Shown here: one piece after another, positions 24,136 to 33,624 of the stretch
Layout: every line of letters begins with the position of its first letter
Numbering within the stretch: position 1 is the stretch's first letter
Source of the DNA: VAZQ01 sp963827585
GTDB lineage: Bacteria; Pseudomonadota; Alphaproteobacteria; Rhizobiales; Xanthobacteraceae
Assembly (NCBI GenBank): GCA_963827585.1
Contig: CAWHCK010000014.1
Span: 137,351-201,350, forward strand
Direction: 5' to 3'
Length of the DNA stretch: 64,000 nt
Notes under the pieces: model-generated
Databases searched by the model: none
Seen by the model: only the letters and a program-made list of their open reading frames with translations
Told to the model about the DNA's origin: nothing
Program-made: the position numbers and the translations under genes

Positions 24136-25112
24136 GGGATCGGCTTGCCGTAGATGGTCGCGCTCGACGGCAGCGCGGGGAAATAGCCGACGTCGATGCC
24201 GGCCTTGTAGACCGCCTCGATTTCCTTGCGCACGTCGTTCGCGCCGGCGAGGCTCATGGCCAGGCGCTCGTTGCTGCGGATGAGCGAGGCCATCGCCTTG
24301 ACGTCGTCGGCATTGGCCCCGGGCGCCACGAGCGGCGCGGCCTCATCGGGGTTTTTCGCGATCCATTCCGCCGCTGCCTTGTAGGTCGCGTAGAGCTTCG
24401 CCACCAGCGCCGGGTTCTGCTCGGCCCAATCGGAATGCGCGCCGACGCCGAGATAAGGGATGCGGCTGCCGCCGGCGAACGCCTTCCAGGTCGTCTCGAT
24501 GCCGGAATCGAGCGTGCGGATGTCCGGCTTCTTGGCGAGCAGCAGCGTGTAGGCCGGTTCCCAGATCTGCACCCCGTCGGCGCGATTGGCGAGCGCATAG
24601 CCGACGAGGCCCGGCGTTGCCGTGTTCACGACCTGGATCTTCGAGACGTCGACGCCTTGCCGCTTGGCGAAGAACTCGAACATCACGTAGTTGGTGGTGG
24701 CGCGCGCGGCCGCGAGCTGCTTGCCCTCGAGGTCCTTGAGCGTCCTGATCTCCGGCCGCGAGGTCACCACCGCGCCCCAGAAGTCGAACAGGTTGAAGAG
24801 ATATTTCACCTTCACGCCGCGGCTGTCGGCGAGCCCGATGGTGAGCAGCGACGCACTGCCCCCGACCTTGAACTCGCCGGAATTGAACTGCGCGGTATAG
24901 GCGTCGGGCGTGCGTTCCTGGAAGCTGATGTCGAGCCCGTTGGCGTGGTCGAGCTTCCTCGCCTTGATCACCGGCGGCATGAAGGCGCCGAGCGAAGGGG
25001 CGCTGAAGATCACGATCGAGAGCTTCTCCAGCGTTTGGGCCTGGCACGGTGTTGCATTTAGCAGAGCCACGAGCGCAGCACCTGACACGCAACTCAGCCG
25101 AATTGAGATCAT
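24132..25112 (-). CDS. ABC transporter substrate-binding protein (NMT1/SsuA-like)
   Basis: A 326-residue periplasmic receptor for the operon's importer. The signal peptide is SCVSGAALVALLNATPCQAQ. Features: FKVGGSASLLTIGLADSRGV, TLKDLEGKQLAAARATTNYVMFE, and IQVVNTATPGLVGYALANRADGVQIWEPAY. ATG 25112 has GGAGGAAACG upstream; the GTG at 25124 overlaps that site and is rejected. It is the first gene of the operon with permease and ATPase. The ligand is unknown; the molybdenum hydroxylase and amidohydrolase downstream suggest an aromatic or heteroaromatic compound. Confidence 0.92.
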   Translation of the reverse strand: MISIRLSCVSGAALVALLNATPCQAQTLEKLSIVIFSAPSLGAFMPPVIKARKLDHANGLDISFQERTPDAYTAQFNSGEFKVGGSASLLTIGLADSRGVKVKYLFNLFDFWGAVVTSRPEIRTLKDLEGKQLAAARATTNYVMFEFFAKRQGVDVSKIQVVNTATPGLVGYALANRADGVQIWEPAYTLLLAKKPDIRTLDSGIETTWKAFAGGSRIPYLGVGAHSDWAEQNPALVAKLYATYKAAAEWIAKNPDEAAPLVAPGANADDVKAMASLIRSNERLAMSLAGANDVRKEIEAVYKAGIDVGYFPALPSSATIYGKPIP

Positions 25113-25164
25113 CGTTTCCTCCACATGAATCGCTCTTGCCCCATTGGCAGTAACTTAAGATTCT

Positions 25165-25325
25165 CTCGGTTGTCGTCCCCGCGAAAGCGGGGACCCAGTA
25201 ACCCGTACGCGGGCCATTGAGGCCGAAATCATACTCCAAGCGAGTCCAGCGATTACTGGATGCCCGCTTTCGCGGGCATGACAACTGAGAGATTGCGGTC
25301 CACTCGCGGGCATGACAACGGAGAG
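25165..25325. repeat. palindromic intergenic repeat, copy 3
   Basis: Facing arms TTGTCGTCCCCGCGAAAGCG and GCCCGCTTTCGCGGGCATGA, followed by an extra partial arm (CACTCGCGGGCATGACAACG) near 25300-25320. It separates the amidohydrolase gene from the ABC operon. Confidence 0.75.
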
Positions 25326-25360
25326 ACGAGGTCCTCGGCCGCGCAATTTCGCACCACCAC

Positions 25361-26338
25361 TCACCCGATCCGGAACAGCTTGCACGCCAGCCCGCCGGTG
25401 ATCGACGCAACCTGATCGGGCTTGAGCCCGGCCGCGGCAACGATCTTGGCGGGCTCCTCGTCGCCGATCGGAAACGGCATGTCGGACCCCATCATCACAC
25501 GGTCGGCGCCGATCATCTCGACGACAAATCGCAGCACGCGCGGGTCATGCAGGATGCTGTCGGTATAGAGCAATGCCAGCGCCTCGACCGGATCGCCGAT
25601 GCCCGGCGTGATCTCGCGGTTGCGCTTGAGCCGCCCGAGCAGGAAGGGCAGTCCTGCGGCGCCCATGGGCGCGAATATCCTGGCGTTGCGATAGCGCGTG
25701 ACGTGGCCGCTGCAGACGAGCCGCGCGACCGCGACGATGGCGTCGCTGATGCGGCCGACACCGTTGGCGAGGCCATAGTCGTTCACGCGCGCGTCGCCGG
25801 CATCATAGCTCGGATGGATATGGATGACGGCGCCGGTCTCGTCCGCCGCCGCCCAGAACGGATCGAGGTCGGCGTCGTCGAGCACGCTGCCGATTCCGCG
25901 CGGCAGGGTCGAGATCATCGCGCCGGGAAAACCCGCCGCCACCGCCGATTTCAGCACGGCGGCGGCGCACGCACCGTCCTGCAGGGGCACGCTCGCGAGC
26001 GGCACGAAGCGGGGCTCGGCCTTCGCCGCGGCAAGCTGCGCGTCGTTGAACAGCCGGCACCAGGCCTCGCCCTCGGCCGCCGGCAGCTCGTAGCCGAACC
26101 AGTCCGGCCAGCCGCCGACCACCTGGCGGTCGATCGCCTGCTTGCCCATCCAGGCCAGGCGCCCCGCCATATCGCTGAGCCCTTTCATGATCGGCCGCGA
26201 TGGCTTGCCGCCGGCAAACGCGATCGCCAGGCTGCCGCCGCTCTCGATCAGGCGCAGCGACGCAAAACGGCCGGCGTCCTTGCGGATTGCGGAGAGCAGA
26301 TCGGGCGGCACCAGATGGCCGTGGACGTCGACGATCAT
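25361..26338 (-). CDS. amidohydrolase-family protein (ACMSD/resorcylate decarboxylase-like)
   Basis: A 325-residue TIM-barrel metal enzyme of the amidohydrolase_2 group. The HxH pair is at VDVHGHLVP (His6, His8), the barrel His is in IHIHPSYD, another is in the SGHVTRYRN region, and the metal Asp is in GSDMPFP. This family includes ACMSD and gamma-resorcylate decarboxylase as well as lactone hydrolases. I choose ATG 26338 because AAGGA lies seven bases upstream; ATG 26344 would overlap that site. It lies between the ABC importer and the molybdenum hydroxylase genes on the same strand and likely works in the same pathway. Confidence 0.88.
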   Translation of the reverse strand: MIVDVHGHLVPPDLLSAIRKDAGRFASLRLIESGGSLAIAFAGGKPSRPIMKGLSDMAGRLAWMGKQAIDRQVVGGWPDWFGYELPAAEGEAWCRLFNDAQLAAAKAEPRFVPLASVPLQDGACAAAVLKSAVAAGFPGAMISTLPRGIGSVLDDADLDPFWAAADETGAVIHIHPSYDAGDARVNDYGLANGVGRISDAIVAVARLVCSGHVTRYRNARIFAPMGAAGLPFLLGRLKRNREITPGIGDPVEALALLYTDSILHDPRVLRFVVEMIGADRVMMGSDMPFPIGDEEPAKIVAAAGLKPDQVASITGGLACKLFRIG

Positions 26339-26373
26339 TCCCATGTCCTTTTTTGCTCTTGAAGAGCTTAATT

Positions 26374-26495
26374 CTCCGTCGTCATGCCCGCGAAAGCGGG
26401 CATCCAGTAACCCGTAAGGGGGCAATTGAGGCCGAAATCATACCCTAAGCGTGTCAGCGATTACTGGATGCCCGCCTTCGCGGGCATGACAACGG
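26374..26495. repeat. palindromic intergenic repeat, copy 4
   Basis: GTCATGCCCGCGAAAGCGGG with the facing arm ATGCCCGCCTTCGCGGGCAT, spaced by about 85 bp. Confidence 0.75.
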
Positions 26496-26514
26496 AGAGA
26501 TTGCGGGCATGATC

Positions 26515-26567
26515 ATGGAGAGATCGCTGTGTGATGGAGAGATCGCTGCATGATGAGAGATCGCTGC
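26515..26567. repeat. three short tandem copies of ATGGAGAGATCGCTG
   Basis: Near-identical copies begin at 26515, 26534 and about 26553 with a 19-bp period (the third lacks two bases). They lie just past the end of the molybdenum hydroxylase large-subunit gene. Confidence 0.7.
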
Positions 26568-26569
26568 CA

Positions 26570-28985
26570 TCATCCGGAGCCCATATCGGGCGATAGATTT
26601 TTTCGCGCCGCGGCGATCATGTCGCCGAGCTGCGCGATCTTGATCGGCAGGCTGTTCACCGCGATCCCGAGCGGCCGCAGCGCGTCGTTGACGGCGCTCG
26701 CAATCGCCGCCGGCGCGCCGAGATAGCCGGACTCGCCCGAACCCTTCTGCCCGAACACGGTATGCGGCGACGGCGTCTCGTGATGGATGATCTCGACCGG
26801 CGGCACCTCGTGCGCCGACGGCAACAGGTAGTCCATGAAGCTCTGGGCGACGAGCTGGCCCTCGGCGTTGTAGGCGAACTCCTCGTAGAGCGCCGCGCCG
26901 ATGCCGTGGGCGATGCCGCCCATGGTCATGCCGCGCACGATCTTGGGATTGATCACGGTGCCGCAGTCGTGCCCGATGAAGTAGCGTTCGATCTCGGGCT
27001 TGCCGAGATCGGGATCGATCGCAAGCAGCACGAGATGAAACTCGAAGGCGAAGCAGGGATACATCTGCACGCGGCCATCGGCGGTCGGCAGCGCTCCGCC
27101 GGTCGGCACCTGCATGACGTGGCTGAAGGCGAGGCCGGGCTCGGTGCCGGGCGGCAGGCGATGGAAGTTGCGGTGCGCCATGGTCACGAGCTCGGCCCAG
27201 CTGCGCCGGCGCTGCGGCGCGGCACGGTCGAACACATCGCCCGCGGCATAGCTCGCGCGCTCCGGCGGGATGGCGAGGTCGTGCGCGGCGATGGCGAGGA
27301 GCCGCGCCTTGAGCTTGTGCGCGGCATGAAACGCCGCGCCGCCCAGCATGATCGCCATGCGGCTGCCCACCGGGCTCTGGCTCGGCAGCGAGGAGAGCGA
27401 GTCCGGCCGCACCACGCGGATACGGTCAGGGTCGATTTCCAGGACTTCGCCGACGACCGTGCCGACCAGCGTCTCATGGCCCTGCCCGGCCGACAGCGTG
27501 TGGATGGTCGCGGTGACGGCGCCGCCGACATCGACGTTGATGCGGCAGGAATCGGTGTAGGTGGTGGTCTCGTTCTTGGGATTGAGCAGCGGCTCGAAGG
27601 TCGAATTGGCGCCGCTGGGCTCGAGGCAGGCGGCAAGGCCGATGCCGGCGAGCAGGCCCTGCGCGCGCAGGCGGTCGCGCTCGGCAACAAGCCCCGCATA
27701 GTCGGCGCGGGCCACGACCTTGTCGATGACCGCGTGGTAGTCGCCGCTGTCGTAGGTGGTACCGCTTGGAATGAGATAGGGAAACTGCTCGGCGCGAATG
27801 AGATTGCGCCGCCGCACCTCGAGCCGATCGAGCCCGCGATGCCAGGCGACCTCCTCGATCGCGCGCTCGATGGCGTAGTTGGTCGGCGACTTGGCCGAAC
27901 GCGCGCACCGCCTCCTGGGTGGTCTTGTTCGAGGTCACGGCGATGGCGCGGTACTGCACGCTCTTGATGCGGTACGGGCCGACGATGGCGCCGATGGGCT
28001 TGCCGAGCTGGAACGGCGAGCGGCCGGCATAGGCGCCGACATTGTCGAGCGCGCGCATCTTCATCGACCGGATCACGCCGGCGTCGTCGAAGGCGACCTC
28101 CAGATCGAAATTGCGCTCGGGGCCATGGCCGTCGCCGCCGCGCATGTTCTCCAGCCGGTCCTCGATCAGCCGCACCGGGAAGCCGAGCCGGCGCGACAGA
28201 TAGCCGGCCAGCACCGCGTGCTTGATGCCGCGCTTGACGCCGTAGCTGCCGCCCACGTCGACATCGTTGTGCACCCGCACCGACGAGCCCGGCAGCTTGA
28301 GCGCGAGCGCGATCTGGTCGGGAAAGCGCGGCATCTGGACCGAGGCGAAGACGTCGAGGATTTCGCGCCAGGGGTCCCAGCTCGCGAGCACGCCGAAGGT
28401 CTCGACCGGCACCGTGGAGCTGCGCCCCCACGTCACCCGCAGCGAGAGACGATGCGGGCTCTCGGCGAAATCCTTCTCGACCTCGCCCCAGACGAAGGTA
28501 CGGTCGAGCAGCACGTTGGAGCCGTGATCGGGATGCACGATCGGGCTGCCCGGCGCGTAGGCGGCTTCGCCGTCGAGCACGAACGGCAGCGGCTCATAGT
28601 CCACCTGCACCAGCTCGGCAGCGTCCTCGGCGAGGGCGCGCGTGTCGGCGACCACGGCCGCGACCCACTCGCCGGCATAGCGCGCGACCTCCACCGCGAG
28701 CGGGCGCCGCGGCACGTGCGGGGTGTCGAGGCCCGCCAGCAGCGGCTGCGATGCTGCCGCAAGCTCGCGGCCGCCCAGCACGTAGTGCACGCCGGGCATG
28801 GCGAGCGCTGCGGCGCCGTCGATCGCGACGATGCGCGCGGCGGGATACGGACACGTCACCAGCGCCACGTGCCGCGTCCCTGCCAACGCGATGTCGGCGG
28901 CGAAACGGCCTTTGCCGGCGACGAAGCGGCGATCCTCGCGCACGCGGCGATCGGCCGACACGAACCGGAAGGCTTTCGCGCTCAT
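26570..28985 (-). pseudogene. molybdenum hydroxylase (xanthine dehydrogenase family) large subunit, one frameshift
   Basis: The molybdopterin-binding catalytic subunit, about 804 residues if repaired. The 5' part (MSAKAFRFVSADRRVREDRR to TTQEAVRAFGQ) and the 3' part (SPTNYAIERAIEEVAWHRG to the end) are both intact but in different frames. The shift is one extra base at about 27891, where CCAAG stands for the expected CCAG after GCGTTCGG. VRAFGQ is the active-site loop, and the catalytic Glu is in GSGESGYLGAPAAIASAVNDAL near the C-terminus. Its ATG overlaps the small-subunit stop. The substrate is unknown; the loop is not the AYRCSFR of true CO dehydrogenase. Because the rest is intact, sequencing error is at least as likely as real loss. 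Confidence 0.88.
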
Positions 28986-29473
28986 GGCTTGCCCGCCGGC
29001 AGGTTCAGGCCGCGCCTGCGCTCGGCCGCGAGCGCAACCGCCTCGACGATCTGCGCGTAGCCGGTGCAGCGGCAGATATTGGCGGAAATGGCATCGACGA
29101 TGTCCGCGCGGGTCGGCGCGGCGTTGTTGGCCAGCAGCGCGTGGGCGGTGAGGATCATCGCCGGCGTGCAATAGCCGCATTGCATCCCGTGGGTCTCGCA
29201 GAAGGCGTCCTGAATGGGGGAGAGCTCGCCCGGGCCCGGCGCCAGGCCCTCGATGGTGGTGATGGCATAGCCGTCGGCCTGCACCGCGAACATCAGGCAG
29301 GAGCGCACCGGCGCGCCGTCGACCAGCACGGTGCAGGCGCCGCAGACGCCGTGCTCGCAGCCGGCATGGGCGCCGGTCAGCAGCAGCTGGTCCCGCAGGC
29401 AATCGAGCAGGGTCAAGCGCGGCTCGACCTCGACCGGGCGCGTCTCGCCGTTGACGTCAAGCTCAACGCGCAT
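28982..29473 (-). CDS. molybdenum hydroxylase 2Fe-2S small subunit
   Basis: A 163-residue subunit with two [2Fe-2S] clusters, passing electrons from the Mo site to FAD. The plant-ferredoxin-type cluster uses Cys39, Cys44, Cys47 and Cys59 (GCEHGVCGACTVLVDG). The second, four-helix cluster uses Cys99, Cys102, Cys134 and Cys136 (QCGYCTPAM and NICRCTGY). The length is normal. It overlaps the FAD-subunit gene by 11 bp and the large-subunit gene by 4 bp. Confidence 0.96.
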   Translation of the reverse strand: MRVELDVNGETRPVEVEPRLTLLDCLRDQLLLTGAHAGCEHGVCGACTVLVDGAPVRSCLMFAVQADGYAITTIEGLAPGPGELSPIQDAFCETHGMQCGYCTPAMILTAHALLANNAAPTRADIVDAISANICRCTGYAQIVEAVALAAERRRGLNLPAGKP

Positions 29474-30344
29474 GGGTGCCCTCGGCGGCCCGATAGGCAT
29501 CGGCGATCGCGCGCATGGCGAGTGTCGCCGCGGCGCGCCGGCGATAGGCGGCCGACGCGTGCAGATCGGACAACGGCTCGATATCGGCGAGCGCCGCCTC
29601 GACCGCCGCGCGCACGGCGGGCTCCTCTGCGCGCGTTCCTTCGAGCGCAGTCGCCACGGCATCGAGCCGCAGCGGGCAAGGCGTCACTGCGCCGATGCCG
29701 ACGGCGGCCCGCCGGCAGATGCCGTTGTCGTCGAGCGCGATCTGCGCGGCGGCCGAGGCGAAGGCGAAATCGCTCCTGCGCGCATTGACCTCGTGGAAGC
29801 CGACGCCGATGCGGGCGTCGCGCCAGCGTGGAAACCGCACGGCCGTGAGACAGCCGGCCGGCGGCAGCGCCGTCGTCATCGGGCCGATGAAGAAATCGGA
29901 CGCCGCGATTTCGGCGCTCGCGGACCCTTCGCGATAGACGAGCGTCGCGCCTAGAGTGACTGCGACCAGCGCGATCTCCGCTGCCGGGTCGGCATTGGCG
30001 AGCGAGCCGCCCACGGTGCCGCGCGCCCGGATCGGGGCATGGCCGACGAACGGCATGACCTTGGACAGGAGCGGCACCGCGGCGCGGATCAGGGGATCGT
30101 GCTCGAGCACGCACTGACGGGTGGTGGCGCCGATCGCGATGGCGTCGCGCTCTTCGCGCACGAAGGCGAGATCGGGGATACGGGCGATATCGATCAGCCG
30201 TTGCGGCCGGGCAAGCCGCATCGCCATGAGCGGGACGAGGGTCTGTCCCCCGGCGATGATCCGCGCGTCATCGGCCGCCGCGAGCATCGCGCAGGCCTCG
30301 TCGAGGTCCTTCGGCCTTGCATAGTCGAACGCAGCGGGTTTCAT
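29463..30344 (-). CDS. molybdenum hydroxylase FAD-binding medium subunit
   Basis: A 293-residue FAD subunit of the CoxM type. The pyrophosphate-binding segment AGGQTLVPLMAMRLARP lies near residue 32, and TVGGSLANADPAAE near 110 is the second FAD motif. Both are diagnostic. It is the first gene of the medium-small-large operon. It passes electrons on to an outside acceptor. The start MKPAAFDYARPKDLDEA is standard for the family. Confidence 0.95.
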   Translation of the reverse strand: MKPAAFDYARPKDLDEACAMLAAADDARIIAGGQTLVPLMAMRLARPQRLIDIARIPDLAFVREERDAIAIGATTRQCVLEHDPLIRAAVPLLSKVMPFVGHAPIRARGTVGGSLANADPAAEIALVAVTLGATLVYREGSASAEIAASDFFIGPMTTALPPAGCLTAVRFPRWRDARIGVGFHEVNARRSDFAFASAAAQIALDDNGICRRAAVGIGAVTPCPLRLDAVATALEGTRAEEPAVRAAVEAALADIEPLSDLHASAAYRRRAAATLAMRAIADAYRAAEGTHAR

Positions 30345-30401
30345 CGAGCGGCGCGTCTTCGTGGTTGGTGAAGGACTGGCTTCGGATCGAATATCAGACC
30401 G

Positions 30402-30531
30402 TTCTCCGCTGTCATGCCCGCGAAGGCGGGCATCCAGTAACCCGTACGGATGCGATCGAGGCCGAAGCCATGCCTTTCACCCAGTTCGGCGATTACTGGA
30501 TGCCCGCCTTCGCGGGCATGACGACCGAGAC
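30402..30531. repeat. palindromic intergenic repeat, copy 5
   Basis: GTCATGCCCGCGAAGGCGGG faces ATGCCCGCCTTCGCGGGCAT over about 85 bp. It lies in the gap between the divergent molybdenum hydroxylase operon and the fucose synthase gene. Confidence 0.75.
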
Positions 30532-30616
30532 GCGCTGACCGGGCATGAACTTGACGCGGGGAGATGGGCGCAGGCACCATTGCGGTGTCCAGCTAGGCAA
30601 TTCGAGTCCGACGTTC

Positions 30617-31639
30617 ATGCAATCAGAGACGACCAGGGGAAAGGAGTCAAATCCGGGACCGCGCTTCGACCTGACCGACAAGCTGGTCTGGGTCGCGGGG
30701 CAGCATGGCATGGTGGGGGGAGCCGTGATGCGCCGGCTGCGGCGCGAATCATGCGCGCTGTTGCGCGATCCGGGTCGCGGGGTGGTGGATTTCAGGCGCC
30801 AATCCGAGGTCGAGGACTGGATGGCGTCGCATCGTCCCCGCGTCGTGTTCCTCACCGCGGGTCGCGTGGGCGGCATGTACGCCAACAACGCGTTTCCGGC
30901 CGATTTTCTCTACGACAACCTGCTGATCGAAGCCAACATCATCCACGCCGCCTACCGCACCGAGGTCGAAAAGCTCGTGTTCTTCGGCTCGTCGTGCATC
31001 TACCCGCGTGAAGCGCCGCAGCCGATTCCCGAGGACGCGCTGCTGACGGCACCACTGGAACCCACCAACGAGGCCTATGCGGTCGCCAAGATCGCGGGCA
31101 TCAAGCTGTGCCAGGCCTACCGCCGCCAGCACGGCCGCGATTTCATCTCGGCGATGCCGACCAATCTCTTCGGCCCCGGCGACAATTTTCATGCCGAGAC
31201 CAGCCACGTCCCGGCGGCGCTGCTGCGCCGCTTTCACGAAGCCAAGGTGGCAGGCGCCGCCGAGGTCGTCGTGTGGGGGACCGGCACGCCGCGGCGCGAG
31301 TTTCTCTACGTCGACGATCTCGCCGACGCCGCGCTCTTTCTGCTGCAGCGCTATTCCGGCGACTCGCACGTGAATATCGGCGCCGGCTCCGACATCACGA
31401 TTGCGGAATTCGCCGAGCTCATCAGGCGTTGCGTCGGCTTCGAAGGACGGATCGTCTACGACACCTCGCGCGCCGACGGCATGCCGCGCAAGCTGCTCGA
31501 CAGCAGCCGCATCCATGCCTTGGGCTGGTCGGCCATGACGCCGCTCGAGGAAGGGTTGCGGCTTTACTACGACTGGTTCCTCGCCAACCAGGGCAGGCTG
31601 CGCGAAAGCGCCATCGAGGGCGCGGCGGCATCGGCGTAG
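30617..31639 (+). CDS. fcl: GDP-L-fucose synthase
   Basis: A 340-residue short-chain dehydrogenase that turns GDP-4-keto-6-deoxymannose into GDP-L-fucose with NADPH. The nucleotide loop is AGQHGMVGGAV (27-37). The active site has GSSCIYP (Ser125/Ser126, Cys127) and YAVAK (Tyr154, Lys158), and the later FGPGDNFHAETSHVPAALLRRFHEAK block is typical. I choose ATG 30617; an upstream ATG at 30545 adds an unconserved tail. Neither has a strong ribosome site. No mannose dehydratase (gmd) gene adjoins it. A decayed copy of its 3' end lies at 50658-50812 next to the second RTX gene. Confidence 0.93.
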   Translation: MQSETTRGKESNPGPRFDLTDKLVWVAGQHGMVGGAVMRRLRRESCALLRDPGRGVVDFRRQSEVEDWMASHRPRVVFLTAGRVGGMYANNAFPADFLYDNLLIEANIIHAAYRTEVEKLVFFGSSCIYPREAPQPIPEDALLTAPLEPTNEAYAVAKIAGIKLCQAYRRQHGRDFISAMPTNLFGPGDNFHAETSHVPAALLRRFHEAKVAGAAEVVVWGTGTPRREFLYVDDLADAALFLLQRYSGDSHVNIGAGSDITIAEFAELIRRCVGFEGRIVYDTSRADGMPRKLLDSSRIHALGWSAMTPLEEGLRLYYDWFLANQGRLRESAIEGAAASA

Positions 31640-31881
31640 AATGGGTTGAGCGCTAGCGAAACCCATCACCGCATGGCTTCCCACAATCGCGGGCATCCGG
31701 AAAGGCGATGGGTTTCGCCATAGCCCGCGAAGACGGGCGTAAACGCCCTTAGGCTCAACCCATCCTACTGAGCAATTGAGGAAAATTTTGCGACTGAGGA
31801 TGGGTTGAGCGTCAGCGAAGCCCATCAATCGCGAGCATTTGCCGAAGGCGATGGGTTTCGCTTCGCTCAACCCATCCTACG
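31636..31881. repeat. two GATGGGTTGAGCG inverted repeats in tandem
   Basis: The first (31636-31770) has arms GAATGGGTTGAGCGCTAGCG and GGCTCAACCCATCCTAC, with a small extra hairpin (GCCCGCGAAGACGGGC) inside. The second (31797-31881) has GATGGGTTGAGCGTCAGCGA and TTCGCTCAACCCATCCTAC. They are joined by an AT-rich spacer. Confidence 0.72.
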
Positions 31882-32083
31882 AAGCAATTGAAAAGATTTT
31901 TAGCGACCCGGGCAAGCCGAGGTTGATGCTACTCGGACATTTGCGGCCGCGTCGACGGGAGATTTCACTTTTCGGCATCGCCGCGTCGCTAGCATGGGCA
32001 CCGTCAATGCAGGGGGGTGCCATGGAAAATCAAAAATATGAAGGCGCGGGCGCGGCTGTAGCGCTCGCGTCGTCGGACGCATC
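31882..32083. other. spacer upstream of the EAL-domain remnant
   Basis: About 200 bp of lower GC content. It could hold a promoter for the downstream gene; I see nothing specific. Confidence 0.3.
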
Positions 32084-33201
32084 ATGCCGCGCGCCTATGT
32101 CGCCGACGCCGAAGCGGCCATGCGGACATTCCTGGCGGAGAATTCTGCAGGAGCTCGGCTTCATCGTCGGCGAATGCGCAGAGCTCGGCGAGCTGGCCGC
32201 GGCGCTCGATTCGCGACGACCCGCGCTCGTCGTGATCGGCTCCTCGACCGGCGGGATCGAAGCCTGCGAGATGGTGGAATTGCTCGCAGGCCGCAAGTTC
32301 GACGGCAAGGTCCTGGTCCTGGGTCCGCGCGTGTCGCCTATGGTGGCAGCCGTCCGCGAGCTCGGCGAGAGCCTGGGCCTGCGCATGCTGCCCTTGCTGC
32401 CGACGCCGTTTGGCGCCGCCGACGTGCGCGATTGCGTCGCCCCGCTCATCGAAGCGCCGCCGACCTCCCCGGGGGACACCGCGCGGGCGCTCGACGCCGA
32501 TTGGCTCGAGCTGTGCTACCAGCCGAAGGTCGACACGCGCACGCTCGCGGTGGCCGGCGTCGAGGCCCGCGCGCGCGTGCGGCATCCGAGCCGCGGCTTG
32601 GTCGCATCCGATGACGGCGAGTTCCATCTCGGCGCGCTCGCCGACGTCGTGATCGCCCGCGCCGTCGACGACTGGCGCCGTTTCGCGGCCGCGCACGGCC
32701 ACGTCGAGATCGCGATCAACCTGCCGGTCGCCTTCTTTCGGGATCTCGCGAGCACTCGATGATCTGTGCCGGCGGATGCCGGATCACCCGGCGTTCGAAG
32801 GGCTGATGATCGAGATCGACGCCGCGGACGTCATTCGCGACCTGGATCTCACCAAGGACGTCGCCAGGCGGCTGCGGCACCACAACATCGCCATCGCGAT
32901 CGACGGGGTCGGGACGGATTGGCACGCGCTCGCGCGCGTGCGCGACTTCCCGTTCGTCGAGCTCAAGGTCGACCGGCAATTCGTCGCCGGCTGCGCGAGC
33001 GATCCCCGCAAGCAGGCGACGTGCCGGCGGATCGTCGATCTGGCCGACGCCGTGGGTGCGCGCACGGTGGCGGAGGGCGTGGCAAGCCGCGCCGATTTTC
33101 TCGCCGTGCGCGAGATGGGATTCCACCTGGCGCAGGGCTTTCCCCATGCGGAGCCCATGACGGCGCAGGCGTTCATGCAGAGCGTGCTGGGTACCCGCTA
33201 G
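32084..33201 (+). pseudogene. degenerate EAL-domain (c-di-GMP phosphodiesterase-like) protein, frameshifted
   Basis: An N-terminal receiver-like region (MPRAYVADAEAAMRTFLAE, then LQELGFIVGECAELGELAAA after a shift near 32140, then a Rossmann-like half to about 32450) precedes an EAL domain (LELCYQPKVDTRTLAVAGVE). A second shift near 32752 moves the frame to DDLCRRMPDHPAFEGLMIEI and on to LGTR. Key EAL residues are altered: the EAL signature reads EAR, and the DDFGTG loop reads IDGVGTD. The Lys of LKVDR and the Asn of INLP remain. Even if the frameshifts are errors, the domain is probably not an active phosphodiesterase and may only bind c-di-GMP or a partner. Confidence 0.8.
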
Positions 33202-33274
33202 AATTTGTGCCGTTGAAGTGGAAGCGGCGCGAGCCACGCACTCGGTCGCCTTGCACGACGGCTCAAGCCGCAAC

Positions 33275-33470
33275 CTACCCTCCCCCTTGTGGGGAGGCAT
33301 AGGCGGCCTTCGGCCGCCGTCCTTGGCGCCAAGAACGCCGATGCGGAGCATCGGCTTTGCGCCGAAGCGAAGCGAAGGCGGGCGGGGTGGGGGTCGTAGT
33401 TGTTGGGCGCGAGGAGTCCACCAACAACGACCCCCACCCCCAACCCCTCCCCACAAGGGGGAGGGGAGCA
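33275..33470. repeat. composite inverted repeat with CCCTCCCC ends
   Basis: The left end is ACCCTCCCCCTTGTGGGGAG and the right end CCCCTCCCCACAAGGGGGAG. A 60-bp inner part (33321-33380, CCTTGGCGCCAAGAACGCCG onward) recurs at 48668-48727. Related fragments appear near 51049-51085. Confidence 0.7.
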
Positions 33471-33602
33471 CACCGAGTCCGCGGCAGCAGTGATCGAGTC
33501 CAACGCAGTGCGCGCGGGAGCGGTGGAAACGATAGAAGCGGCGGCGAGCGGTGAGAGAGAAACCCTCTCGCGCGCCCGCCGCCGTTCCCCTCGGATCGAG
33601 AT

Positions 33603-33624
33603 CCCCGCCGGCAGGCCGGCGGGG
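33603..33624 (-). terminator. hairpin downstream of RTX gene 1
   Basis: A strong stem, CCCCGCCGG / CCGGCGGGG, 17 bases past the stop codon at 33641. No T-run follows. The same hairpin at the same distance follows RTX gene 2. Confidence 0.6.

Noticed and set aside
26570..30344. True aerobic CO dehydrogenase (coxMSL)
   Set aside because: The large-subunit loop reads VRAFGQ rather than AYRCSFR, so only the wider molybdenum hydroxylase family is supported.
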